Shown here piece after piece: positions 35,401 to 40,245 of a DNA stretch of 64,000 bases. This DNA is from Siphonodentalium dalli. Taxonomy: Eukaryota; Mollusca; Scaphopoda; Gadilida; Siphonodentaliidae. The position numbers and the translations under genes are program-made. Location: the NCBI GenBank assembly GCA_032622095.1, contig CP136069.1, forward strand, positions 83,104,958 through 83,168,957. The letters are read 5' to 3'. The notes beneath the pieces were generated by a model. That model was not told the origin of the DNA, did not search any database, and saw only the letters and a list, made by a program, of their open reading frames with translations. Every line of letters starts with the position of its first letter. Position 1 is the stretch's first letter.

Positions 35401-37198
35401 AAACTGATTATATGGGGACCATCAAATCGGATGGATTGAGTACCTTTGAGGTGCAGAGAGTTTAAGATTTATTTTCACTTTGTCTATTTTGTGACAGAAA
35501 AACTTGCGTCAGTTCTTCTATGATATTATGAGTATGTAAACAATACCACTAAAGTAAAATAACTGGGGGAATGTAACATTCTACTAACATCGTGGAAAAT
35601 TAGAAGCATATCGACCGTACAACTCCGTAGAAAACATGTCAGAACTACAATCAATTGTAAATATTTACTACTCAATTCAGGACGCATCTGTCTGCGATAA
35701 ACTAACGTAAATGATTTCGTCATCGAGGGTGACTGCATTTAATTCATATATAAGAATGACGGTGTGTGTTGTCAATTTGGATATACTATTTGTAAAAATT
35801 ACTACTTTGAGTAAGATTATTATCCATTCCTATTTGATCACCATACCAGAGTGTTTCATGTGCTACCTTGCAATCCCAAAGCCTACAAACAATTATATTT
35901 TTTACATACCATCTCTTCCCCATTTTCTGCCCAATCTCTATTTTTTACATACCATCTCTACCATTTTTAACATACCGTCTCTGCCCCCAAAGTAAAATCA
36001 AGTGTATTCAACTGCCAATTTTGAGCAAGATTGAGCATTTTTAATAGCAAACATTTGACATCCTTTAATATTAAAAAGATAGAATTAGCAGCAATAACTG
36101 CTGAAAAGCATTCTCAGAAAAAAATTAGAGTGAAACTTTGCATGATATCACTGATTATCAGAACAGTGTTTCATCATTGAATGCTAAATGCATCCGAGAG
36201 AACAAAGCCGAAGTTACAATTTGTTCAGATCTTCGTTTCCAGGCAAATGCCCAAGAAAACAATTGTGGCCTCAAATGAGTGTTCATGGACTAGTAGAATG
36301 TGGAATATTGGTGGACCGATACACATGTATATAGAGGGTATCCAATTCGTCCAAAACATTTTCTATGTCATGTTCTTTTTAGTGTACCAAAATGTCAAGG
36401 GAGATTAAAAATATTCCATGATTGTATCGAATCTGGCAAATCAAATTAAAGCTTTGGATGGCCCTAGCTTATTTGTTCTTAATTTTCAGTTTAACCCATT
36501 CATGCCAATATCGTTCTCATCAAAATTTGTTCCGTTTTTTTTTATTATATTCAGCTGATAAAAGTTGTTATTCAGGAAAAACCTGTCAAGGAGTGCATGG
36601 TATATCTGATTTTTTATATTAGACAGTTTTGTATAAGTAGGTGTTAATGTCCAAAGCAGATTTGTTTTGATCAGATTTGAGCGCAAAAAGGGAGGGTACC
36701 TTGATTATATTGTTTCCAAACTTTTTCTGCAAGTGTATATTCTATGGCTGATATAATATAATTGACAAATGTGGTAAACACGAGCAACAAACTTGAAGAA
36801 ATCACATTTTATCACCGAAAATATAGATCATATAGACTGACACCGGTTGAATAAATATCGTGTCTCATCAATCTTGTGCTGAAAGCATGGAAAATTGGGT
36901 CGGTCAGTCAGACAGGCTCTATTTCAATCTGATTTGAAACAGACATCGCGATGTTAGACTGTCAGTGAATAATGACAGACCACAACTAATCAGACTTGTT
37001 CTTATCATAGATCATACATTGCACCATAATGGGACAATATGCATTAGAAATTTGAAAAATCAGACTTCACAATTTCCTTATCTGGTGGAGCATGATCTCT
37101 AATGGCGCAATGGTCATAGCCAGAGTAGATTCATGCATACTTACAACCATCTTGGTGAAGTAATTTCCCTTCCATGTGGCTTTGTCTTCCTTGACCAT
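5286..37198 (-). CDS. RPLP0: 60S acidic ribosomal protein P0 (uL10), residues 1-264, C-terminus outside window
   Basis: Eight exons join in phase to 264 codons, exactly the number preceding the Val-Lys-Ala-Phe hinge of the human protein, so there is no net insertion or deletion to this point. P0 binds the GTPase-centre region of 28S rRNA and carries P1/P2 dimers to form the ribosomal stalk. Diagnostic stretches in order are [114 protein letters not shown] and [15 protein letters not shown]. The N-terminal rRNA-binding domain and the P1/P2-binding helical region are covered, but the flexible tail is not. The span of over 31.9 kb is very large for a ribosomal protein gene because the introns are full of repeats. 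Identification rests on family conservation and is very secure. Confidence 0.97.
5427..6624 (-). other. RPLP0: RPLP0 intron 7, no gene seen
   Basis: The intron holds a poly-C run near 5811-5820. At 5860 is a TTAA followed by CCCTTTGAACCCTGG, which looks like one end of a piggyBac-type MITE related to the complete one at 39821; no matching right end was found. The remainder is AT-rich and unrecognised. Confidence 0.6.
6625..6701 (-). CDS. RPLP0: RPLP0 coding exon 7
   Basis: It supplies the last two bases of a Val codon and then [25 protein letters not shown]. The acceptor is TTTCAG before TCTATG and the donor is AGT before GTAAGT. Its length of 77 nt is consistent with the phases of exons 6 and 8. 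Confidence 0.97.
7790..8396 (+). repeat. CACCTGAG-family HINE-like block, duplicate of 21595-22289
   Basis: It begins with unique-looking sequence (gaattaatgacctcta, gatctccagggaatgttt) that is also present at 21650. It then enters modules with tttgacccagtgacctcatt and aacaaatctgaa, and ends in a mutated form of the hairpin seen at 19366-19405. The two copies match over about 600 bp, so they derive from one duplication or one element. Confidence 0.65.
9547..9952 (+). repeat. HINE-like element, ATACCCCC family, one core module
   Basis: The head is actagaggtgtgactg followed by the hairpin GTCCCA/TGGGAC and then GATACCCCCC. A single ataactcc module and a short GGACGGACGACGGAC tract follow. The end pairs TATACCCC with GGGTATA around cttcgttgcgg. 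The 5' ACCCCC and 3' GGGTATA are the asymmetric inverted repeat. Confidence 0.7.
10272..10380 (-). CDS. RPLP0: RPLP0 coding exon 6
   Basis: It encodes [20 protein letters not shown] and on to [11 protein letters not shown] plus one base. The acceptor is TTCTTCAG before AACGAAG and the donor is GAGAGAG before GTAAGT. Confidence 0.97.
10381..10708 (-). other. RPLP0: RPLP0 intron 5, 328 bp
   Basis: This is the only short intron of the gene. It has GTGAGT and CTTCAG ends on the minus strand. No snoRNA boxes or repeats were recognised. Confidence 0.85.
10709..10855 (-). CDS. RPLP0: RPLP0 coding exon 5 (49 codons)
   Basis: It encodes [20 protein letters not shown], then [20 protein letters not shown] up to TIEIL. 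The acceptor is TTTTATAG and the donor is TTTTG before GTGAGT. Both junctions are phase 0. Confidence 0.97.
11018..12543 (+). repeat. HINE-like element, CTCAACTT family, copy 1
   Basis: Two heads occur, a diverged one at 11018 and a good one at 11200. The good head reads GTGTCA-a-TGACAC followed by TGTAGCTCAACTTAGG. The core is a tandem array with aagatggctgctggcggcca and gacctgtagcccgcgcc, with spacings of 155 and 163-164 bp. After a GGACGACGGACG tract the element ends in the hairpin CTTAC-aaaa-GTAAG and then TTGAGCTAA. AGCTCAACTTA near the 5' end is the complement of TAAGTTGAGCT at the 3' end. Nearly the same element recurs at 58825-60354. Confidence 0.78.
12783..13550 (+). repeat. HINE-like element, ATACCCCC family, three modules (array unit 1)
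   Basis: The head actagaggtgtgactgtccc is followed by modules that repeat gtcggacagacgtcataat and gcaggtgcacaggttcccat. The end is cccctaacttcgttgcgt with GGGGTATAA. The next element starts at the following base. The minus-strand frames with [14 protein letters not shown] come from the core. Confidence 0.75.
13551..14270 (+). repeat. HINE-like element, ATACCCCC family, three modules (array unit 2)
   Basis: It starts directly at the end of unit 1 with ctagaggtgtgactgtc and has a poly-C expansion at about 13588. It ends cttcgttgcggggggtataa. Core modules match those of unit 1 closely. Confidence 0.75.
14271..14926 (+). repeat. HINE-like element, GCCCCCGA family (array unit 3)
   Basis: The head caagacagtcaatgattg abuts unit 2, and the 5' half of the asymmetric repeat is GCCCCCGA at about 14388. 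Two modules of about 180 bp start aaaaaggggcgtaactctgg. A GGACGGACAGAAGGACGG tract follows. The 3' hairpin is CCCCCAAATCTCC-atc-GGAGATCGGGGG, ending in CATAA. Confidence 0.7.
15160..15960 (+). repeat. CACCTGAG-family HINE core array, both ends missing
   Basis: Four to five diverged modules carry atttgacccagtgacctcat, cagtcacccaaggacc-like and accaaatataagct words. No terminal hairpin or RGAC tract follows, so it is a decayed fragment. Confidence 0.6.
16473..16978 (+). repeat. HINE-like fragment, ATACGCCC-type body with a GTCCCCCGAC-type head
   Basis: The head aaaaggtcggcagacctcat carries a small hairpin and resembles the head at 33297. The body has repeated ggggcataactctg, gaacttgacctgtgttttg and aagtaatataccaaattt words seen again at 26193 and 28657. 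Confidence 0.55.
16979..18300. repeat. Intragenic duplication, partner of 26596-27560
   Basis: Shared words include gatgtttaacccatacctt, ataatgattggatataa, cattggatagcatactgtat and gtgttatcataaactat in the same order. This copy lies in intron 4 and the other in intron 2 of RPLP0. It carries a MITE (17068-17483) that is absent from the partner. Confidence 0.7.
17068..17483. mobile_element. TA-flanked MITE with AAGGTACTC-type TIRs
   Basis: The left end is AAGCTACTCGATCCGAT and the right end, reversed, is AAGGTACTCAATCCGAT, with TA on both sides. The paralogous segment near 26700 reads straight through (ttactattgaggtcacaagt), which gives an empty site. Related copies lie at 32965-34181 and 35065-35449. 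The TA target fits a Tc1/mariner-type MITE. Confidence 0.75.
18430..18984 (+). repeat. HINE/pearl-like element, TGTTTACC family, best 3' end
   Basis: Three modules start with gggccataa(t/c)tc near 18439, 18583 and 18733. Then come (ACAG)n(ACGG)n at about 18873-18907 and a hairpin with arms TGTTTACC and GGTAAACA at about 18949-18977. No 5' head is visible, so the left end is truncated. Confidence 0.7.
19030..19405 (+). repeat. CACCTGAG-family HINE, two modules with intact 3' end
   Basis: A T-run is followed by ccctggctctgatcctatt modules, a ggacggatggacgacgag tract and actatagctccaccgg. The final hairpin pairs CACCGGAGAC with GTCTCAGGTG and is followed by AGCTAA. Hairpin plus CTAA fits a Helitron-type 3' end. 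Confidence 0.7.
19606..19693 (-). CDS. RPLP0: RPLP0 coding exon 4
   Basis: It completes a Lys codon and encodes [20 protein letters not shown] and on to RDILLNNK. The acceptor is CCTACAG before GTTGCTG and the donor is AATAAG before GTTAGTG. Confidence 0.97.
19694..21230 (-). other. RPLP0: RPLP0 intron 3
   Basis: It contains one copy of the ~360-bp dispersed repeat (20288-20645). The rest is unrecognised AT-rich sequence. A TCATCAG at 20932 was examined as a snoRNA box and rejected. Confidence 0.7.
20288..20645 (+). repeat. Dispersed ~360-bp repeat, copy 1 of 4
   Basis: Shared words are tgtagcattctacta, gattcaggacgc, tgcatttaattaatatataa, gaatgatg/gaatgacg and tttctatttgatcacc. Other copies lie at 35525-35845, 57043-57410 and, inverted, 63398-63766. 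The outermost bases of the best copies are TTAAAG and CTTTAA, but no longer TIR was found, so the class is unresolved. Confidence 0.7.
21231..21306 (-). CDS. RPLP0: RPLP0 coding exon 3
   Basis: It encodes [20 protein letters not shown] and NPSLE plus two bases. The acceptor is CTCTTCAG before TTGTTC and the donor is GAAAA before [16 protein letters not shown] is one of the most conserved P0 stretches. Confidence 0.97.
21450..21525 (-). ncRNA. Candidate C/D-like small RNA, family 2, copy 1
   Basis: On the minus strand a box C ATGATGA (21512-21518) and a box D CTGA (21460-21463) are 48 nt apart. The 28 nt around box D, including GAGTCAGAAATGACTGAACC, are identical to the copy at 25612. The terminal stem next to the boxes is weak and no rRNA target was recognised, so this could also be a small conserved repeat. 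It lies in RPLP0 intron 2, in host orientation. Confidence 0.4.
21595..22289 (+). repeat. CACCTGAG-family HINE-like block, duplicate of 7790-8396
   Basis: The left 240 bp match 7800-8035 (gacctctagcagatctccag, gcaggggtatgcc on the other strand). Two modules, a GGACGGACGGACGGACGA tract and the hairpin CACCGGAGAC/GTCTCAGGTG follow, ending in AGCTAA. Its 3' end is better preserved than that of the partner. Confidence 0.7.
22401..22482 (-). ncRNA. Box C/D snoRNA, 18S guide, subtype A copy 1
   Basis: On the minus strand the order is stem half GACA..CTC, box C ATGATGA (22466-22472), D' CTGA, C'-like GTGATAT, guide CACACTCTAATTTTTTT, box D CTGA (22410-22413) and stem half GAG..TGTC. The guide beside box D pairs with the 18S rRNA word AAAAAATTAGAGTG, and the next T can pair with the preceding G. 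By the D+5 rule the fourth A of the A6 run would be 2'-O-methylated. It lies in RPLP0 intron 2 on the host strand, as expected for an intron-processed snoRNA. Confidence 0.85.
22876..23040. repeat. Dispersed repeat, partner of 40090-40245
   Basis: The two segments share cttttgatgttcc, the gcacaaatataactgcc/gcgcaaaaataactgcc pair and gatcaacaag-like words in the same order. They are diverged; no terminal structure was recognised. Confidence 0.5.
23207..23828 (+). repeat. HINE-like element, CTCAACTT family, copy 3 (old)
   Basis: The head aaagtgtcaatgaatctgta and the end hairpin AACTTGAC-ttt-GTCAAGTT followed by GAGCTAA mark the borders. Three core modules with agatggctgctggtggcc-like words are decayed, and the RGAC tract is short. 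Confidence 0.7.
24111..24196 (-). ncRNA. Box C/D snoRNA, 18S guide, subtype A copy 2
   Basis: It has the same order as copy 1: box C ATGATGA (24178-24184), D' CTGA, C'-like GTGATAT, guide CACACTCTAATTTTTTT and box D CTGA (24122-24125). The closing stem is stronger, with TTGACA and CTC pairing to GAG and TGTCAA. The flanking ~100 bp on the left of the host direction also match copy 1, so it arose by local duplication. Confidence 0.85.
24254..25183. mobile_element. hAT-like non-autonomous element, 930 bp
   Basis: The left end is CAGGGATTCCGCTA and the right end, reversed, is CAGTGTTTCCGCTA. The 7-bp direct repeat CATATTA flanks it at 24247-24253 and 25184-25190; hAT elements usually make 8 bp. 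The paralogous region near 22530 (cctatgatatagccgagg) lacks the insert. No transposase frame was found. Confidence 0.72.
25191..25611 (-). other. RPLP0: RPLP0 intron 2 segment, nothing recognised
   Basis: AT-rich intronic sequence with no repeat borders or RNA boxes that I could identify. The short minus-strand frame here has no family features. Confidence 0.6.
25612..25688 (-). ncRNA. Candidate C/D-like small RNA, family 2, copy 2
   Basis: On the minus strand box C ATGATGA (25673-25679), a possible D' CTGA and box D CTGA (25622-25625) are present. The sequence GAGTCAGAAATGACTGAACC around box D is shared with 21450. AGTCA-gaaa-TGACT can fold and would compete with use of box D. The terminal stem is about four pairs. 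The target is unknown. Confidence 0.42.
26193..26595 (+). repeat. HINE-like element, ATACGCCC family, 5' part
   Basis: The head caagagctacgctgggcgtg leads to AATACGCCCT, the complement of the AGGGCGTAT end seen at 29020. Two modules follow and then the sequence runs into the 26596 duplication without an RGAC tract. Confidence 0.6.
26596..27560. repeat. Intragenic duplication, partner of 16979-18300
   Basis: It begins gcagatgtttaacccata and keeps the same order of words as the intron 4 copy. It lacks the MITE, so it preserves the pre-insertion state. Confidence 0.7.
27561..27967 (-). other. RPLP0: RPLP0 intron 2 segment, nothing recognised
   Basis: Unrecognised sequence between the duplicated block and the next HINE. 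No structure was noted. Confidence 0.6.
27968..28657 (+). repeat. HINE/pearl-like element, TGTTTACC family, diverged core
   Basis: One standard module at 27978-28100 is followed by a different module type carrying cgataccaaaaactatacag twice. Then come a GGACAGACGGACAAACGGAC tract (about 28567) and a hairpin TGTGTACC/GGTACACA ending near 28653. The alternate module also occurs at about 9425-9530. Confidence 0.65.
28658..29033 (+). repeat. HINE-like element, ATACGCCC family, 3' part
   Basis: It abuts the previous element. Two modules with gggcataactctgcc and gaacttgacctgtgtt are followed by ggacggacagacc and a hairpin-like ATACGG...GGGCGTAT end. Confidence 0.65.
29505..29850. repeat. Duplicated block containing a snoRNA, partner of 35998-36330
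   Basis: Homology to 35998-36330 extends about 120 bp on one side and 150 bp on the other side of the snoRNA, with words such as catttttaatagc, ttcagatct and tggtggacc. The duplication therefore included flanks and not only the RNA. Confidence 0.7.
29631..29707 (-). ncRNA. Box C/D snoRNA, 18S guide, subtype B copy 1
   Basis: This is a near-ideal C/D structure on the minus strand. A 6-bp stem GCATTC/GAATGC encloses box C ATGATGA (29694-29700), D' CTGA preceded by AACACTGTT, C'-like GTGATAT, guide CACTCTAATTTTTTT and box D CTGA (29637-29640). The guide beside box D is the same as in subtype A and pairs with 18S AAAAAATTAGAGTG. The sequence before D' differs completely from subtype A. Confidence 0.88.
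29886..30786. mobile_element. TIR element with GGCCAAAAAAAA ends
   Basis: The left end reads ggccaaaaaaaaaagattg, then tatgtttccgataac. The right end, reversed, reads ggccaaaaaaaagaagatg, then tatgtttccgtac. The (GTAG)n run ggtaggtaggtaggtaggg near the left end matches the one at 37785, so it is related to the 37732 element. A similar left end without a partner is at 29180. No coding sequence was found. Confidence 0.6.
30787..31870. other. Probable mobile-element remnant with an N-terminal basic frame
   Basis: The words taatttggggacaccg occur at about 30794 and 31839 as direct repeats. A near-perfect palindrome CCTGCCGGA/TTCCGGCAGG is at 30818-30842. A minus-strand frame (31610-31359, 83 aa) starts [15 protein letters not shown] and is basic then acidic. 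It resembles the disordered N-termini of transposon proteins, but no catalytic domain follows. Confidence 0.4.
32272..32371 (-). CDS. RPLP0: RPLP0 coding exon 2
   Basis: It encodes [20 protein letters not shown] and [13 protein letters not shown] plus one base. The acceptor is TTTTTCCAG before CAACTG and the donor is AAAGGCG before GTATGT. Confidence 0.97.
32965..34181. mobile_element. TA-flanked MITE, AAGGTACTC family, carrying a nested HINE
   Basis: The ends are AAGGTACTCAATCCGAT and, reversed, AAGGTACTCAATCCGTA, with TA on both sides. The inverted arms extend inward and share cttcgggggtcaaaaatatt and catcaaagctcag. The same family is at 17068 and 35065. Confidence 0.75.
33297..34033 (+). 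repeat. HINE-like element, GTCCCCCGAC family, about 190-bp tandem core
   Basis: The head has hairpin GGTC-gca-GACC and then TGTCCCCCGAC. The 3' hairpin is GTCCTCCGACG-gaaa-CGTCGGGGGAC followed by AATAAC. Three core units with gctatatagatgttgcaaat recur about every 190 bp. The unit length keeps one minus-strand frame open, producing a 214-residue product with a 63-residue internal repeat ([19 protein letters not shown]). This is most likely accidental. Confidence 0.75.
35065..35449. mobile_element. TA-MITE, AAGGTACTC family, third copy (degraded)
   Basis: The left end TAAGTACTC is mutated and the right end GATTGAGTACCTT is good. Interior words such as gttggaaactgatt and tatggggaccatcaaatcgg match 17440-17480. 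Confidence 0.65.
35525..35845 (+). repeat. Dispersed ~360-bp repeat, copy 2 of 4
   Basis: It carries gaatgtaacattctacta, aattcaggacgcatctg, tgcatttaattcatatataa and tcctatttgatcacc in the order of the family. Confidence 0.7.
35998..36330. repeat. Duplicated block containing a snoRNA, partner of 29505-29850
   Basis: It is the intron 1 copy of the block in intron 2. The snoRNA is the best conserved part, which argues for selection on it. Confidence 0.7.
36108..36184 (-). ncRNA. Box C/D snoRNA, 18S guide, subtype B copy 2
   Basis: From stem GCATTC to GAATGC it is identical to the copy at 29631: box C ATGATGA (36171-36177), D' CTGA, GTGATAT, guide CACTCTAATTTTTTT and box D CTGA (36114-36117). 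The flanks have diverged much more. It lies in RPLP0 intron 1 on the host strand. Confidence 0.88.
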
Positions 37199-37243
37199 CT
37201 TGAGGGATCAGGGATTTCTTCTATCGAAGTTTAAAGATAAAAC
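37145..37243 (-). CDS. RPLP0: RPLP0 first coding exon, with 5' UTR part
   Basis: The coding part is 37145-37198, with start ATG at 37198-37196 in context CTCAAGATGG, and encodes [18 protein letters not shown]. The donor is ATGGTT before GTAAGT. The minus-strand acceptor TTCACAG lies at 37250-37244, so 37199-37243 is 5' UTR and an upstream non-coding exon must exist. The start is chosen because it aligns with the family N-terminus. Confidence 0.93.
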
Positions 37244-37284
37244 CTGTGAAAAAATTAACTATATTAAAGCAGTTATACCAATGT

Positions 37285-37731
37285 GTACGGAACACTGTGA
37301 AGAATGATGAACAATAAAGATATTATCACATTTCTTCAGTGTTATTCAGATTTTTTAGTTGGAAGCATTGCTCAGTAATGCTATTTGGGAACTGGATTTG
37401 ATGGGTCAAGTTAATGTTCACTCAAGCCAGCTGAGATTATGACCAGCTGTCCAGCAGGTGCTGAGGCAGCTGAGCCATGACAATATGATATCCCGATTCA
37501 GGCTGCTTGGTGACCTAGTTTCTGGGTTTAATATGGGGTACCCAGAGATTGGTATTACACAGTTCTTTTGTCAAGAGATTCACAACACACCACTGCCCAC
37601 AGATGTTAACACTTAACTGTCACCTCACTACAAGGGATGTTAGGGAAGTTACTCACTTATTTGTAAACAATTGGTTCTTAGTAATTTTATCAAAGAATGC
37701 TTGATAAATATGAATAGTATTTTATTGTTAA
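37285..37731. repeat. TTAA-element body, copy 1 left part
   Basis: It matches 41105-41556, including aagccagctgagattatgacc, tggggtacccagagatt and aagagattcacaacacacca. It is the central part of the TTAA-flanked element described at 40857; its left arm is missing here. It lies just upstream of the RPLP0 5' UTR exon. Confidence 0.75.
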
Positions 37732-39224
37732 GGCCTAACAAAAAAAGACCCGTGTTTGGTCACATGGTCTGAAAATATTAGGGTAGGTAGGGATTATCTT
37801 TCTTTTTTTATAATTAAACATACCGCATAATAATTTAACCTTGTAATGATATTGTGAATGTATTAATTCCCCATGTACTCTGACAGCCATATAGTATATG
37901 AGATGTGACATATTTCACATCAACCAGGCCTAGATGGATAATAATTTACACATACCATATTCATTTTAATATATTAAAATAATTTGATATAATTTCAGAA
38001 CAAACATCAATTCACAATACAAGTCATGGTCGGACGGAGGTAAATTCTATAATCCACAATTTTTTTCAGCGGACAATATTAAAGCACATTTTAACAACTT
38101 TTGCCAATTCATTTCAGAACAAAGTTCAACAAACATCAATTCCCAATACAAGTCATGGAAAATAAAACAAAATGCAACACATTCAATTATTAATGCAAGT
38201 CTTTGGTTTGGCCATATCAAATATTCGTTTAATATTGTACTAGTATGTGTTTCTATTCATGTATTTAAATTTATTATACCGGTACTTGTTTCTATAGTAT
38301 TTGAATGTCTTTAAATACTGAATGTATTATCTATTAAAAGCGTTTATATTTGTTGAATACATGTAAAAGTCAAATATTTATTATTGTATGTGTTTCTATT
38401 CATGTATTTAAATTTATTTCACCGGTAGTTGTTTCTATTGTATTTAAGTGTCTTTTTAATAAATATTGAATGTATTATCTATTAAAGGCGTTATATTTGT
38501 TGAATACAATTTATCGAATATGACAAAACACCCTTGTTGATCAAACAGTAGGACTTATTTTTCCCAGATTATTATACTCACACAATTCAATGCAGATAAG
38601 CTAGGAATATTTTTTTTTACATCAACATCAACAAATGGTAGCGTCTTTTTTTTGTCCTTCAAAACTTTAAGATGTTTGTCAGATTTCACATGGGAATCCA
38701 ACGCGGCTTTTCCCATGTTCGCCACGCTAAATGTTTTCAGGCAAAGTTTGCATTTTGCAGAATACCTGTCGCCCAGAACAATCATTAACCAGTCTTTGTA
38801 ACTTTCGGAAGTTAACCAACAATCTTGGAATGTGCATTTCCCCATTTTTTATTGGTAATTATCGAAAATAATCATCGAAAAACAGTACACACACGACAAC
38901 ATTTTAGCAGACTGACACGACAGTCACATGCGATAATACGTCGCGCTTTGCGATTGGCCAACGTCACTGCAACTATCCAATGAGAATGCTCGATACATCG
39001 CTGCTCTATTATAATATAACTGCGCTATTTATATCTCGCTCCAATGCAGTCATTTACCATAAACCCGGAAATGTAAGAGTTGATTAATTACGGATTAAAA
39101 GCCGTATATAAAAGATGTAAGATTGGAATTCAAAATTTTTGGAAATCTCAATAAAAAGTTTAGGGTCGCATGGTTTTATAGGCAAGGTCGGGTGACCCCA
39201 AACACAGGTATTTTTTTTTTAGGC
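37732..39224. mobile_element. TIR element with a zinc-finger frame, inserted in the TTAA element
   Basis: The left end is GGCCTAACAAAAAAAGACCC and the right end, reversed, is CGCCTAAAAAAAAAATACCT; both continue with gtgtttgg. TAA flanks both sides. The paralogue at 41545-41562 reads attgttcatcattcttc and serves as the empty site, one base different from the expected target. A 3-bp TAA target fits PIF/Harbinger, but the superfamily is unproven. Inside are direct repeats of about 155 bp (38220-38530) and one minus-strand frame. Confidence 0.68.
38555..38845 (-). CDS. Zinc-finger frame of transposon type, 96 aa, probably partial
   Basis: It starts MGKCTFQDCW and contains CKLCLKTFSVANMGKAALDS followed by HVKSDKHL. 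The Cys-x2-Cys ... His-x5-His spacing with the FS-ANMGK-ALDSH core is the BED-like finger found at the N-terminus of hAT-type and related animal transposon proteins. Nothing like a transposase core follows in any frame, so it is a single exon, a truncated gene or a solo domain carried by the element at 37732. The function is inferred from the motif only. Confidence 0.55.
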   Translation of the reverse strand: MGKCTFQDCWLTSESYKDWLMIVLGDRYSAKCKLCLKTFSVANMGKAALDSHVKSDKHLKVLKDKKKTLPFVDVDVKKNIPSLSALNCVSIIIWEK

Positions 39225-39494
39225 GTAATCATTCTTCACAGTGTTCAGTACACATTGCCATATTTTTTTCTTTGATATGTACTGTGTTTATTGATTTTGG
39301 GTTCGAAAAAATTGATTTTAAAAACCTCTATAAATTTCACATTTAGTATTTCTAACATATGCCACCATGAATTATACTCTTAAAATGTTGCATTTGTGGG
39401 TTTTGTTACAGTGATTACTAATAAAAGTAAACATAAACCTTTATTTTGACTCCATCAAATTTGGGGTAAATTGGGTTAGCAAAGTCCTTAACAT
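39225..39494. repeat. TTAA-element right arm, copy 1
   Basis: It continues the element interrupted at 37731 and ends GGGTTAGCAAAGTCC before TTAA. It is the inverted match of 40857-41120 and the direct match of 42564-42761. Confidence 0.75.
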
Positions 39495-39816
39495 ATAGCA
39501 ATTAGTCCAACACAACTGGACAAAACAGGCACTACCAGTTACAGACTACCGAGGGTCATAATAAGTTTGGGAACAGCTTGCTAAATCATGAACTTTAATG
39601 AGAATGTGAGATAAAAGTCATATTGAACATAAAGTTTAAGCAAACACAAAATAGTTGTGCCCTACTGACCATATTTCTTGACGCTGACCATAAACTCTTT
39701 TTCCGACTATATATCCCCCATACCAAAATCAAAACATAAAAGTGAAATGCAAATACAGCGACGTTTCATGCATACAAGATGAAGTCCCGTGCGACATATA
39801 TTGATACCGATATCGT
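39495..39816. other. Unrecognised spacer
   Basis: Nothing identified; no frame with family features and no repeat border. Confidence 0.6.
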
Positions 39817-39820
39817 TTAA

Positions 39821-40065
39821 CCCTTTGAGTGCCAGGTCGATTTTTGTATCAACCCATATACCCTGTGCCAATGCATTCTCTTATATATGCGAGTCGACCA
39901 TAGGTCGCCTCACATATATAAGAGAATGCATTGGCCTAACAATTTTATTTATTTATTTATTTTTTTTACAATTTTTTACAATTTTAATAATTTATTCTTA
40001 TATTCTTTAACAGACTTATTTTGTAGGTTTAGGGCCGATGAGATCGGCCCCTGGCACTCAAAGGG
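39821..40065. mobile_element. piggyBac-type MITE, 245 bp
   Basis: Perfect 16-bp ends CCCTTTGAGTGCCAGG and CCTGGCACTCAAAGGG are flanked by TTAA at 39817-39820 and 40066-40069. TTAA target choice and CCCTTT ends are characteristic of piggyBac elements. Inside is a second palindrome, caatgcattctcttatatat with its complement, that also occurs at 61160-61210. Confidence 0.88.
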
Positions 40066-40089
40066 TTAAAGACAAGGCCGTGTTAATCA

Positions 40090-40245
40090 ATCAGTTACGA
40101 TGTACATAGCACGTGCCCAGTTCCCCGACAATGATGACGTAATTACGCTTTTGATGTTCCCGCTCAGTTAGTGGGTTAGAGATACCGTTACGCGCAAAAA
40201 TAACTGCCGCGATCAACAAGACGCTAATAAGTGCACGTACATTAC
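40090..40245. repeat. Dispersed repeat, partner of 22876-23040
   Basis: The matching words are listed with the partner. No borders could be defined. Confidence 0.5.
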
